A stretch of DNA of 64,000 nucleotides, from contig NZ_BSSQ01000001.1 of the NCBI RefSeq assembly GCF_030161375.1, forward strand, positions 310,001-374,000, in the 5' to 3' direction. The notes beneath the pieces were generated by a model. That model was not told where the DNA came from. It was given only the letters and a program-made list of their open reading frames with translations, and did not search any database. Both the position numbers and the translations under genes were made by a program. Below, piece by piece: positions 50,726 through 58,799 of this stretch (positions within the stretch are counted from its first letter, which is position 1; each line of letters begins with the position of its first letter). The DNA is from Paenibacillus glycanilyticus (GTDB taxonomy: Bacteria > Bacillota > Bacilli > Paenibacillales > Paenibacillaceae).

Positions 50726-51079
50726 ATGGAAATCGCCATTATTGTGGAAGGCAAAAACGACAAAAGCCGTATTCGCCGGGTGCTTGATGAATCGGTTCCG
50801 GTCTTCTGCACCTTCGGTACGCCTGGTACCGTCCAACTGGAGAAGCTCCGCAAGCAGGTCGGCAATAAAGACGTCTATATATTCACGGATAACGATTCCT
50901 CCGGCAAGCGGATCCGCGGTATCTTGCGCGATTTGTTCCCGGATGCCGAACATATCTATACGCGCCGCGGATATCCGGGCGTTGAACATACGCCCGAAGA
51001 TTACCTCGTTGAGCAGCTGGAAAAGGCCGGCCTCGAAGAATATATACATTATCCGGTCAAATATGAAGAAGGAATATAA
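50726..51079 (+). CDS. Toprim-domain protein (YusF-like)
   Basis: The 117-residue protein is essentially one Toprim domain: the Glu motif IIVEGKNDKSRIRRVL at the start and the DxD motif IFTDNDSSGKRIRGIL. It resembles B. subtilis YusF and the N-terminal half of RNase M5. A nuclease or nicking role is likely but unproven. ATG 50726 is chosen over GTG 50717. Its 3' end overlaps the convergent AEC gene by 23 bp. Confidence 0.85.
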   Translation: MEIAIIVEGKNDKSRIRRVLDESVPVFCTFGTPGTVQLEKLRKQVGNKDVYIFTDNDSSGKRIRGILRDLFPDAEHIYTRRGYPGVEHTPEDYLVEQLEKAGLEEYIHYPVKYEEGI

Positions 51080-51995
51080 CAACCGCTACCGTAACGATGC
51101 TTATTACGGTCGATAGAAATACCGCTTGCGATGCAAATTCCGGCTCATTATCGAACTCGACGGCAAGCAGCACGCTGCTGAGCGAGGTCGGAACCGATGA
51201 AGATACAATTAAAGCCGCGGCCATCAAATGGTCAATCGTCATGAAAAAGCCTAGTCCCCATACGACAAGGGCGGCTAATGCAGGACCGCCGATCAGACGC
51301 AAGCCGTTCGCGAGCAGTACGTTTTTGATCAGAACGGGGTTAAGCTCCCATTTCATATTGCCGAGTTGCACGCCAAGCGTAACAAGCGCCGTGCCGATAA
51401 AGGCATTAGACAGATACGTAATCGGCGTCTCCACCGGCTGAGGCAATTGGACATGAAATCCATGCAGCGCAAACGCAACCGGAATGACATAAATAATCGG
51501 TTGAGACAAGATGGTGCGCAGCGTGGAACGGAAGCTCATCCGATGCGCGTTCACGCTGTAGATGCCAAACGTATTTGGCAGCAGGGACTGCGTAACCATC
51601 ACAATGATCTGGATCGACAGCGTAAACGGATTAGCCGAAAAAGCCAACTGATTAAGCGGAATGCCGTAATTGGCGCTGTTGTAGAACAGCACGCTATTGC
51701 GCATCGCGCCGCGCATGCCTCCCTCAAGCTTTCGCAAGCGGACGGCCGTTTCTACGGCTAAAGCCTGCAGCGTCATAAACAAAACGACAAACAATAAGAC
51801 CTGTCCGATCAAGCTTGCGGAGATGTCTGTCGTATAGAGCAGATTAAAAATAACGGCCGGAGAAAATACATAAAAGTTCAATTTCGATAAGGTCTTGATA
51901 TCCAAAGAAAAAAGCCGCTGCATTGTGAAGCCTACAGCTATCATCAATGTGAGCGGCAATACGTTGCTCCATAATATATGCCAAAAGATGTCCAT
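51057..51995 (-). CDS. AEC family transporter (auxin efflux carrier-like permease)
   Basis: The 312-residue protein has ten predicted membrane segments with the AEC pattern (NSANYGIPLNQLAF, LSNAFIGTALVTLGVQLG). Bacterial members export organic acids such as malate; the substrate here is unknown. AAGGAATAAGCG precedes the ATG, 3 bp after the sco stop, so it belongs to the ctaB-sco operon. Confidence 0.82.
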   Translation of the reverse strand: MDIFWHILWSNVLPLTLMIAVGFTMQRLFSLDIKTLSKLNFYVFSPAVIFNLLYTTDISASLIGQVLLFVVLFMTLQALAVETAVRLRKLEGGMRGAMRNSVLFYNSANYGIPLNQLAFSANPFTLSIQIIVMVTQSLLPNTFGIYSVNAHRMSFRSTLRTILSQPIIYVIPVAFALHGFHVQLPQPVETPITYLSNAFIGTALVTLGVQLGNMKWELNPVLIKNVLLANGLRLIGGPALAALVVWGLGFFMTIDHLMAAALIVSSSVPTSLSSVLLAVEFDNEPEFASQAVFLSTVISIVTVAVVIFLLHI

Positions 51996-51998
51996 CGC

Positions 51999-52625
51999 TT
52001 ATTCCTTCGCGAGCTGCTTCAAATCGGCCACCATGCTTTCCGGTGTTAGGGATTCGTCGCTGCCGTTAATCCATTTGCGAATTTGGCCTTTCTTGTCAAC
52101 GAGCGTAATGACGTTCATATGTATGAATGAATTTGTTGCCTCATCCCTTTTCACGCTGACGCCAAAATCTCTTGCCAACTTAATCGAAGCTTCCTCGTCA
52201 TCGCCGCGAAGGAAGTCCCAGCCGCCTTTATCCAGCTCCGCAAAGTTGCGTGTTGCGAAGTCCCGTATGACATCCGGAGTATCTTTAGTCGGATCGAAGG
52301 TAATCGAGATCAGCTCTACCTTCGTGCCCAGAAGCCCCGCATCGCGGAGTTGATCCTCTACCTCGGAGATCATAAACGTAGTTGGAGGGCATACATCCGG
52401 GCAGCTTGCCCAATAGAAGTAGACCAGTCTTGCTTTGCCGTTTGTAGAGTCCAGCGAAACCTCATTGCCGTTAATATCTTGCAATGCAAATGATGGTGCA
52501 GCCATCTGGACGGGCATTTTATTGCCATCGTCTGAGGAGTAGTTCGTAATGAATAAATAAATGCCCATTGCCAAACAAAGTGCCAGTACAGCTATTTTGA
52601 AGCTGTGCTTCTTGAGAAATACCAT
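51999..52625 (-). CDS. SCO1/SenC family copper chaperone
   Basis: The 208-residue protein has an N-terminal membrane anchor (about residues 9-27) and a thioredoxin-like domain with the copper-binding CPDVCP motif and His in NSFIHMNVI. It inserts copper into the CuA site of cytochrome c oxidase. Unlike many Gram-positive Sco proteins it has no lipobox. It is coexpressed with ctaB. GGGGAGGA lies 11 nt before the ATG, next to repeat S4. Confidence 0.9.
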   Translation of the reverse strand: MVFLKKHSFKIAVLALCLAMGIYLFITNYSSDDGNKMPVQMAAPSFALQDINGNEVSLDSTNGKARLVYFYWASCPDVCPPTTFMISEVEDQLRDAGLLGTKVELISITFDPTKDTPDVIRDFATRNFAELDKGGWDFLRGDDEEASIKLARDFGVSVKRDEATNSFIHMNVITLVDKKGQIRKWINGSDESLTPESMVADLKQLAKE

Positions 52626-52649
52626 TACAGTTCTCGTCCTCCCCTAAAA

Positions 52650-52708
52650 AGAATTACCGTACCATTGGCCAAACGGGGCCAGCCTCGGTAATTCTCGACT
52701 CGAAAGCT
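52650..52708 (-). repeat. Short hairpin repeat (S4) between ctaB and sco
   Basis: AGAATTACCG (52650-52659) pairs with CGGTAATTCT (52686-52695); inside, TGGCC/GGCCA can pair. The plus-strand tail CGACTCGAAAGCT is a degenerate version of ACTTCGTAAGCA. In mRNA sense the hairpin ends CGGTAATTCTTTTTAGGGGAGG, adjoining the sco SD. Confidence 0.75.
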
Positions 52709-52720
52709 ATAACTTACAGG

Positions 52721-53575
52721 TTACTTCACGGTATTTGCCATCATGACTATAAAGATGACCATCAAATAGTTAACGGAAATAAGGAAGTTGACCTTCGCCC
52801 ATTTCTCGGTATTTTCCGCCTTAAGCCCCTGAATCGTATGAACAGCCCATACAATCCCAGCAATTACGGACAGAATCAGGAATACGATCCCCGTATAGCC
52901 ATAGGTGTACATCAGTACGCAAGTAGGAATAAGCAGAACAACATACGGAATCATTTGCAGCTTCGTCCGTTTAATTCCTTTCACCACGGGCAATAGCGGG
53001 AAACCTGCCGCACGGTATTCCTCAACACGGCGAATCGCAAGCGACCAGAAATGCGCCGGCTGCCACAGGAACAGAAAGGCAAACAAGAGCCATGCTCCCA
53101 TATCAATCTCGGTTGTTACCGCGCAATAACCAAGCACCGGAGGCATTGCCCCGGAAATACCGCCGATTGACGTGCTCCACGTAGACGTGCGTTTGAGCCA
53201 AATGGTGTAGATGAAAATATAAACGAACCAGCCCAGAAAACCAAGCCAGCCGGTAACCGGATTAACAAGAGCAAACAAGATCGTAAGACCTACAATGCCG
53301 AGCACAATACCGTATCCGAGAACAAAGCCCGGCTTCAAACGGCCCATCGGCAACGCGCGTCCTTTCGTACGCTCCATCTTCTGGTCCAGTTCACGGTCCC
53401 AGTAGTTGTTAATAACGCAAGCGGAACCGATCGTAATCGCCGAGCCAAGAACGACCCATAGCAGCTTCAGCCAGTCGAAATCCCATTTGGAAGCGACCCA
53501 GAAACCGCCTATTGCAGCAAATACATTAAGCCGGAGCAGCCGTGGTTTGGTTAATGCAATTAAATCTTTCAACAC
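52721..53575 (-). CDS. ctaB: Protoheme IX farnesyltransferase (heme O synthase)
   Basis: The 284-residue UbiA-family membrane enzyme attaches a farnesyl group to heme b, giving heme O, the substrate of CtaA. The first Asp-rich motif is NNYWDRELDQKMERTKGRAL (about residues 57-76), and a second conserved region is WSLAIRRVEEYRAAGFPLLPVVKG. The start GTG at 53575 follows GGGAGG with 8-nt spacing and gives the usual N-terminus LKDLIALTKPRL; a start at 53608 lies before the SD. Confidence 0.93.
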   Translation of the reverse strand: MLKDLIALTKPRLLRLNVFAAIGGFWVASKWDFDWLKLLWVVLGSAITIGSACVINNYWDRELDQKMERTKGRALPMGRLKPGFVLGYGIVLGIVGLTILFALVNPVTGWLGFLGWFVYIFIYTIWLKRTSTWSTSIGGISGAMPPVLGYCAVTTEIDMGAWLLFAFLFLWQPAHFWSLAIRRVEEYRAAGFPLLPVVKGIKRTKLQMIPYVVLLIPTCVLMYTYGYTGIVFLILSVIAGIVWAVHTIQGLKAENTEKWAKVNFLISVNYLMVIFIVMMANTVK

Positions 53576-54018
53576 GAAGCGAGCCTCCCGAGTTATGCAA
53601 CAAGGCACGCGACATTCGCGAGCCTATACATTTTCAATAATGAATCGTTTTTAATCATACAGAAAATTAGATGTCATGACAATGTTCATAGCCATTGTTC
53701 ATCAATTCGCCATTCAAATTGTGACAATAAATATGGAACCCTTTTGCCCCGCCTTCAATACTATAGGTATGTAGTCAAGTGCCCAACTCTTTTTACGAAG
53801 AAGGAAGAGACCAGGAGGCTTTGAGGCTACAAGGAAAGGTTACTTCTATCAGAGCGCACGAGACAAAGATAATGCTTGGCCAGACGTGTCGTCAACGGCG
53901 AGCGGCAACGTCCGGCGTCCAATGCGTAATGGTTCTCCCATCCTTCGGGTGCTTGCCCTGATACTGCGCGTAATGATTCATCAACAAATTTCAAAGATTG
54001 AAAGCGAGGATCAACAGC
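53576..54018. other. 443-bp intergenic region between ctaB and gerQ
   Basis: It contains the ctaB promoter on the minus strand: TTGTCA (53677-53682) and TATGAT (53654-53659), 17-bp spacer. The half next to gerQ (about 53760-54010) has short open frames but no good SD, terminator or recognisable product. I could not find a convincing sigma-E promoter for gerQ. Confidence 0.5.
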
Positions 54019-54582
54019 ATGTCTTACGGTTATGGTTACAAAAATGGAGTAAGTCCGGCCAGCACAGGCGGTTACGGCGGTGTCAGCCCATTCGGAGGCG
54101 GCGGCTATGGCGTCCCTACATCCGTACTTCCTGCCAGCACTACGCCTAACATGCCTATGCCAATGCCAATGCCTGCACCTATGCCTATGCCCTTGATGCA
54201 ACAAGGAACAGGCACAATGGGCGCTCAATCCGTACCAATGGTACCAAGCGGTTCGTTCATTACGCCATCCGGCGGAAACATCGTAACCGTTCCGGTTATG
54301 GAAGAATCGTATGTAGAGAACATTTTGCGCCTCAACCGCGGTAAAATGGCTACCTTCTACATGACTTACGAGAACAACCGCGAATGGAACGCGAAAGTAT
54401 TCCGCGGTATTATCGAGGCTGCCGGCCGCGACCACATCATCATTAGCGATCCTTCAACTGGCATGCGTTATCTGCTGCTTACATTGAACCTGGATTATGT
54501 AACCTTTGAAGGCGAAATCGCTTACGAATATCCGTTCCAAGGCGGTACAATTACAAATACGACTCCGCTGACCAACCGCTAA
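54019..54582 (+). CDS. gerQ: Spore coat protein GerQ
   Basis: The 187-residue protein has a Gly/Tyr-rich head, a Pro/Met repeat (PMPMPMPAPMPMP, about residues 45-58) and the conserved C-terminal GerQ domain (ESYVENILRLNRGKMATFYMTYENNREWNAKVFRGIIEAAGRDHIII). In Bacillus GerQ is cross-linked into the coat by transglutaminase Tgl and is needed for localisation of the cortex-lytic enzyme CwlJ. Lys residues near the N-terminus (YGYKNG) are the usual cross-link sites. ATG 54019 follows GCGAGGAT. Confidence 0.9.
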   Translation: MSYGYGYKNGVSPASTGGYGGVSPFGGGGYGVPTSVLPASTTPNMPMPMPMPAPMPMPLMQQGTGTMGAQSVPMVPSGSFITPSGGNIVTVPVMEESYVENILRLNRGKMATFYMTYENNREWNAKVFRGIIEAAGRDHIIISDPSTGMRYLLLTLNLDYVTFEGEIAYEYPFQGGTITNTTPLTNR

Positions 54583-54584
54583 AT

Positions 54585-54893
54585 TTAAGGATGACCGGCG
54601 TTTGAGCCAACCCCCGTCGGCTTGAATGTCCATACATGCATTTTGTCCGTACCTCCGGGAATCCATTCGGAGACACGGTACCAAGAAGAACGCTCATTGC
54701 AGCGTTCTTTTTTTATTTCCTCTGCCTCTTCTTCCGTCGCTGCTGTCCAAATCTCTACAAACAGGTTGATTTGATCCGTTCCTTCATATAATTGGACATT
54801 GCCGTCAGATTCCTTCATTAAAGTATCGGTGTAGGCTAAATAGGTATCGCGATGGTCGGCTGCAATTTTATATTCCGCAAAACAGATGTACAT
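54585..54893 (-). CDS. Small conserved-looking protein, unknown function
   Basis: The 102-residue protein (MYICFAEYKIAADHRDTYLAY...) has an alternating strand-helix pattern and a run of aromatic residues (WYRVSEWIPGGTDKMHVWTFKP) that suggests a dimeric alpha/beta-barrel (ABM-like) fold. I do not recognise the family. GGGGAAGG is 9 nt before ATG 54893; ATG 54902 and GTG 54923 are alternatives. Its end is 2 bp from the convergent gerQ stop. Confidence 0.6.
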   Translation of the reverse strand: MYICFAEYKIAADHRDTYLAYTDTLMKESDGNVQLYEGTDQINLFVEIWTAATEEEAEEIKKERCNERSSWYRVSEWIPGGTDKMHVWTFKPTGVGSNAGHP

Positions 54894-54987
54894 CTCGGTC
54901 ATCCTTCCCCTTTCTTTTGCCACTGATAAAGTGGCGCTTCTCCGTTGATACTACTACATAATTGAATTGAATTAAGGAGGTCTAGCC

Positions 54988-55977
54988 GTGGACACAGGAA
55001 CGCATCTTGTCATGGGTATTGGACTAGCCGGTCTGGCCTGTATCGATCCCGTTGTCGCTAATAATACATCCATCTTCACAGCTGTCCTGATCGGAACCAT
55101 TATCGGGTCACAGGCTCCGGACTTTGATACTTTCTTGCGGCTCAAAGGGAACGCCAGTTACATTCGGAACCACAGGGGCATATCGCATTCCTTACCGGCT
55201 ATCGCCATCTGGACGATTGTTATTACCGGACTGCTTCAGTTGTTTTACCGGGGCAGCCTTCCTTGGCTCCATGTCGGTTCCTGGGTGCTGCTTGCCGTCT
55301 GCGTTCACGTGTTTACGGATTTGTTCAACGCTTATGGCACGCAAGCGATGCGCCCTTTCACCGAGAAGTGGATTTCATGGAACATTATCCATATTTTCGA
55401 CCCTGTTATTTTTGCCACTCATGTCATTGCTATTCTGATGTGGGCTTTTGGATTGGCTAATCCCGTTGTTATTTTTCCGCTCTTGTACGCAGTGACCATC
55501 ATCTATTATACATGGCGGACGCTCGCTCACAGAAGTACGTTGCGAAAGCTTCCTTCGCTTGACCCGGAACCGGGTAGCGGAACAAAAGCTTACGTGGCGA
55601 TTCCGACGATATCGTTGACGCATTGGAATATCGTCAAGCACGCAACGGACGGCAGCTTTGTAGTAGGGGATTTGCGGGACGGCAAGCTTAGATGGCTGGA
55701 TAAGGTCAAATGCTCCGATCATCCCGCCGTTGCAAAATCGAGAAACGACAATGCGATCCGTTCTTTCCTTTATTTCACCAAATTTGCTTGCGCGGAAGTA
55801 AAAGAGCATGACTGGGGATATGAAGTCCGTTGGTCGGATGTCAGGTACAGGCACCGGAAGCAATACCCGTTTGTTGCGGTCCTGTTGATGAACAAAGAAT
55901 ATGAGACCGTTGGTTCCTATGTCGGATGGCTAAGCGACGATCGACTAATGAAACGCCTGCGCATGAACTCGTATTAA
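54988..55977 (+). CDS. YfhP/YdjM-like membrane-bound metal-dependent hydrolase
   Basis: The 329-residue protein has the LexA-binding-inner-membrane hydrolase pattern: THLVMGIG at the start, SQAPDFDTFLRLKGN, NHRGISHSLPA, and HVFTDLFNAYGTQAMRPF with conserved His and Asp, plus four membrane segments. Residues 190-329 form a soluble domain. It resembles B. subtilis YfhP. The start is GTG at 54988 behind AAGGAGGTC. Confidence 0.85.
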   Translation: MDTGTHLVMGIGLAGLACIDPVVANNTSIFTAVLIGTIIGSQAPDFDTFLRLKGNASYIRNHRGISHSLPAIAIWTIVITGLLQLFYRGSLPWLHVGSWVLLAVCVHVFTDLFNAYGTQAMRPFTEKWISWNIIHIFDPVIFATHVIAILMWAFGLANPVVIFPLLYAVTIIYYTWRTLAHRSTLRKLPSLDPEPGSGTKAYVAIPTISLTHWNIVKHATDGSFVVGDLRDGKLRWLDKVKCSDHPAVAKSRNDNAIRSFLYFTKFACAEVKEHDWGYEVRWSDVRYRHRKQYPFVAVLLMNKEYETVGSYVGWLSDDRLMKRLRMNSY

Positions 55978-56009
55978 CGAACAACTTCAACTTAACTTGA
56001 CTATGGATA

Positions 56010-56042
56010 GCCCCTGACGCACAATAAGAAGGGGCTTTTTTT
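56010..56042 (+). terminator. Terminator of the yfhP-like gene
   Basis: AGCCCCT and AGGGGCT arms are followed by TTTTTTT. Confidence 0.8.
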
Positions 56043-56065
56043 GCGCGGACCGGTTATTAATGAAA

Positions 56066-56104
56066 AGAAAAAAAGCCCAAGGGATTAACCCTTGAGCTTT
56101 TTTT
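56066..56104 (-). terminator. Terminator of the SASP gene
   Basis: AAAAAAGC, AAGGG and CCCTT, GCTTTTTT arms around ATTAA, with T-runs on both strands. Confidence 0.8.
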
Positions 56105-56138
56105 GGCTTCCTCTGAAGCGTTGTGTATTTAAAAACGA

Positions 56139-56360
56139 TTAGCGGAAGCTGCCGCCGGACAATTGTTGTTCAGCGATTTGGACAAGTTTCTTAGTAATAT
56201 ATCCACCCAACGCACCTGTTTCGCGAGATGTAACGTTACCGTAGTAACCGTCGGCTGGAATTTGTACTCCAAGCTCCGAAGCTGCTTCCATTTTCATTTG
56301 GTTAAGAGCTTGCTGTGCTTGAGGTACCACCAATTGATTGCTCGATTTGTTGCTAGCCAT
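56139..56360 (-). CDS. Alpha/beta-type small acid-soluble spore protein
   Basis: The 73-residue protein has the SASP pattern NQLVVPQAQQALNQMKMEAASELGVQ (with the germination-protease region EAASELG) and GYYGNVTSRETGALGGYITKKLVQIAEQQL. It coats and protects DNA in the forespore. GGGAGATT precedes the ATG, and a sigma-G-like promoter lies upstream. Confidence 0.95.
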   Translation of the reverse strand: MASNKSSNQLVVPQAQQALNQMKMEAASELGVQIPADGYYGNVTSRETGALGGYITKKLVQIAEQQLSGGSFR

Positions 56361-56413
56361 GCTGATAATCTCCCTTCAGTTGAGCACTGTGATGTTTTGC
56401 AAGCTTGCAAGCT

Positions 56414-56442
56414 TATTATGAGCATGTTCACGCAAATTATGC
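56414..56442 (-). promoter_or_regulatory. Sigma-G-like promoter of the SASP gene
   Basis: On the minus strand GCATA (56438-56442) and CATAATA (56414-56420) are separated by 17 bp, matching the forespore sigma-G pattern (GHATR, CATNHTA). Confidence 0.65.
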
Positions 56443-56490
56443 TAACCTCAAAAAATAATATTAAGCATCCGTAAAGGAGAGTCGCAAACC

Positions 56491-56673
56491 TTGTCTAAAC
56501 CACTATCTTTGCTGTTTGCCGTTGTTTCTGTCCTGCTCATGTGCGCTACGGCCATCTCGATGTCCTTCAGCGCATGGCTGGCTGTTTTGTTTGGTATTCT
56601 TACATTAGTATCGATTGGCGGAGGTTTTATCGTAAAAGCCAGATTACGCCGCCGTAACGAAAACAAAGGCTGA
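56491..56673 (+). CDS. Small two-helix membrane protein, DUF5325-like
   Basis: The 60-residue protein has two membrane segments (about residues 5-24 and 27-48) and a basic tail (KARLRRRNENKG). Size and topology fit DUF5325; no function is known. The start is TTG at 56491 with AAAGGAGAG 10 nt upstream. It is divergent from the SASP gene and convergent with trpS. Confidence 0.65.
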   Translation: MSKPLSLLFAVVSVLLMCATAISMSFSAWLAVLFGILTLVSIGGGFIVKARLRRRNENKG

Positions 56674-56700
56674 CGCTTCATAGCGTCAGCCTTTGTTTTA
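56661..56700. terminator. Bidirectional terminator between the DUF5325-like gene and trpS
   Basis: AAAGGCTGACGC pairs with GCGTCAGCCTTT around TTCATA, with T-rich sequence on both sides. Confidence 0.85.
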
Positions 56701-56703
56701 TGA

Positions 56704-57693
56704 TTAGCTGCGTGGGGCAAGGAAGCCCATTTTTTCTTTTACATCGGCTAGCGTACGGTCCGCAAGCACCGAAGCGCGTTCGGCGCCTTGCTTCAAGATC
56801 GCATGAATCTCGCCGGATTCACGGATCGCTTTGTATTTCTGCTGCAACGGCTCAAGCACAGCTACGACTTGCTCGGCCAGATCCTTTTTGAACGGACCGT
56901 AGCCTTGGCCTTCGTAACGCGCCTCAACCTCGGCAATGGAAATATTCGCGCAATGCGAATAAATGCTGATCAGGTTGCTGATCTCCGGTTTAGTAGCCGG
57001 ATCGTATTTCACCTCGCGGCCGGAATCGGTTGTCGCGCGGCTAATTTTTTTGCGGATAACGCTTGGCTCATCCAGCAGGGCGATGTAGCTGCCTGCGTTC
57101 GGATTGCTCTTGCTCATCTTTTTGCTTGCGTCGTCAAGCGACATGATTCTTGCGCCAACCTTCGGAATATAAGGCTCCGGAACCGTGAAGTAATCTCCGA
57201 ATCTCGAGTTGAAGCGGTTCGCCAGATCGCGCGTAAGCTCCAAATGCTGCTTCTGGTCATCGCCTACCGGTACAAGGTCCGCGTTATACACAAGGATATC
57301 CGCAGCCATCAGCGAAGGATACACAAACAGTCCGGCGCCTACCGAATCTTTGCCGGCTGACTTGTCTTTGAATTGCGTCATGCGCTCAAGCTCGCCCATG
57401 CCGGTGAGAGTCGTTAGGATCCAGCCCAGCTCCGCATGAGCGCGTACATGGGATTGTACAAAGATATTCGCTTTCGCCGGGTCAATACCCGCCGCAATAA
57501 ACAATGCGGCTACGGATTCCGTCTGTTCGCGCAGCATCGCAGGATCTTGAGGCACGGTAATGGCATGAAGATCAACGACCATAAAGAAACATTCTTCCGA
57601 TTCCTGCAGCTTTACAAAGTTTTGCATCGCGCCGATGTAGTTGCCAAGCGTAAGCTGGCCGCTCGGCTGAATGCCTGAAAGCACTTTTTTCAT
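56704..57693 (-). CDS. trpS: Tryptophanyl-tRNA synthetase
   Basis: The 329-residue class I synthetase charges tRNA-Trp. It has the HIGH-equivalent region SGIQPSGQLTLGNYIGA and the KMSKS loop (DASKKMSKSNPN). The ATG at 57693 follows AAAAGGGGACG. It is controlled by the T-box leader upstream. Confidence 0.96.
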   Translation of the reverse strand: MKKVLSGIQPSGQLTLGNYIGAMQNFVKLQESEECFFMVVDLHAITVPQDPAMLREQTESVAALFIAAGIDPAKANIFVQSHVRAHAELGWILTTLTGMGELERMTQFKDKSAGKDSVGAGLFVYPSLMAADILVYNADLVPVGDDQKQHLELTRDLANRFNSRFGDYFTVPEPYIPKVGARIMSLDDASKKMSKSNPNAGSYIALLDEPSVIRKKISRATTDSGREVKYDPATKPEISNLISIYSHCANISIAEVEARYEGQGYGPFKKDLAEQVVAVLEPLQQKYKAIRESGEIHAILKQGAERASVLADRTLADVKEKMGFLAPRS

Positions 57694-57739
57694 AAACGTT
57701 CGTCCCCTTTTCTTATCGCAATAAACTTTCCGTGAACGC

Positions 57740-58020
57740 AAAAAATCCCCCGCCGCAAGGGACGAGGGACCGTGGTGCCACCCTAATTTACTTCTTGCCT
57801 CCCGGAATAGCCCGAATCATCGGGGCCGGAGATCAGCAACAAGCCTTCATTGTTCCGTAACGGGGAACAGCCGGAGAAGCATAGACAGCGCATCAAAGGC
57901 TGCGTTCCGCTTTCCGCTCCAGGATCCATTCGGCAGTCAGGTTTGCACTGGCTTGCACCGTCCGCCAGCTCTCTGCTTCGCATAAACACCTGCGCTTACT
58001 TGTTCCTATCATCGCATTTC
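57740..58020 (-). promoter_or_regulatory. T-box leader of trpS, Trp (UGG) specifier
   Basis: The minus-strand leader carries the T-box sequence AGGGTGGCACCACGG (57770-57784), a terminator stem with GGCGGGGGA and a T-tract (57740-57770), and a stem I region with AGAGAGC and GGTGCAAGCC. The specifier loop GAATGGATCC puts codon TGG at 57926-57928. Uncharged tRNA-Trp would stabilise the antiterminator. Confidence 0.92.
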
Positions 58021-58028
58021 GTACCCTG

Positions 58029-58059
58029 ATTATAGCGCAAGTCGCCACCGCCATGTCAA
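58029..58059 (-). promoter_or_regulatory. Promoter of the trpS T-box transcript
   Basis: TTGACA (58054-58059) and TATAAT (58029-58034) are both perfect consensus on the minus strand, with a long 19-bp spacer. Confidence 0.75.
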
Positions 58060-58109
58060 GCCCAATTACAAAGTCGGCCTACGCTCTTGCATTCGGGAAG
58101 TCGCGGGAC

Positions 58110-58148
58110 AAAATAAATCTCGAGGATTCCACGGACGGAATCCTCGAG
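58110..58148 (-). terminator. Terminator of the 58.2-kb gene
   Basis: CTCGAGGATTCC (58119-58130) pairs perfectly with GGAATCCTCGAG (58137-58148); ATTTATTTTG follows on the minus strand. Confidence 0.85.
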
Positions 58149-58157
58149 CAATAACAT

Positions 58158-58559
58158 CTATTCGAACATATTATGTTTAGGATGCTGGTAACGATAACTC
58201 CAGTTTGATGTATTGTAATTTGACTCATAACAGATGCTAGCCGACCAGGTGCCCGCGTTTCGCCGGACCGAGAAGTCATACACAATCTCGCCATGCGTCC
58301 AATTCCTTCTTAATTTCAAAGCATCAATCGCAAGTTTGCGAAAGTCCTGAACCTGGGTTGGCGTCATACCTCCGTCTCCGTCTTGTTCCAGCTTGCCGTT
58401 TCTGCTCTCTATCGGATTATGCCGAAGGCCAAATTTGCCTACCGCATTGTTCCGGATATGGATATGAACGGATCCTCCAACCGCGTGTGTCAATTCCTCT
58501 TCTAATTGGCGAAAGACATAGTCAACTTGCCGTGCTAATGGCATAGCATCTAAATTCAT
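58158..58559 (-). CDS. Soluble protein of unknown function, 133 residues
   Basis: The protein has no signal or membrane segment. Its first half is mixed helix/strand (LEEELTHAVGGSVHIHIRNNAVGKFG), and its second half is Trp/Tyr-rich (TWSASICYESNYNTSNWSYRYQH). I do not recognise a family. AAGGAGGAG precedes the ATG, and a very good sigma-A promoter and a terminator flank it, so it is a genuine single-gene unit. Confidence 0.7.
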   Translation of the reverse strand: MNLDAMPLARQVDYVFRQLEEELTHAVGGSVHIHIRNNAVGKFGLRHNPIESRNGKLEQDGDGGMTPTQVQDFRKLAIDALKLRRNWTHGEIVYDFSVRRNAGTWSASICYESNYNTSNWSYRYQHPKHNMFE

Positions 58560-58627
58560 TATAATTTCTCCTCCTTTCTACCCTGAAAATGATGTAACCA
58601 GTTGTAATAAACTGGTTCTCAGGTCTG

Positions 58628-58656
58628 ATTATAAAATCATTTCTATAAATTGACAA
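58628..58656 (-). promoter_or_regulatory. Sigma-A promoter of the 58.2-kb gene
   Basis: TTGTCA (58651-58656) and TATAAT (58628-58633) with a 17-bp spacer on the minus strand. The leader contains an AACCAGTT/AACTGGTT hairpin (about 58594-58615). Confidence 0.75.
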
Positions 58657-58799
58657 TATAGTTAATTGTATTTTTTACAATTATCAGTCAATTACATTCT
58701 CTCTTTACAGATTTTGATCCGATCTTATTCGACATTTATAGACCAATTTCAACCTCGATGCTATAATATGGTTATTCTATAAAAAGGAGCGCTTACATA

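Noticed and set aside
53779..53961. A 60-codon plus-strand frame before gerQ
   Set aside because: SD spacing is poor and the translation is basic and Cys-containing without similarity to anything I know.
53827..54435. A 202-codon minus-strand frame across the gerQ region
   Set aside because: His/Arg-rich translation typical of the complement of a Met/Pro/Gly-rich gene; gerQ is well supported on the plus strand.
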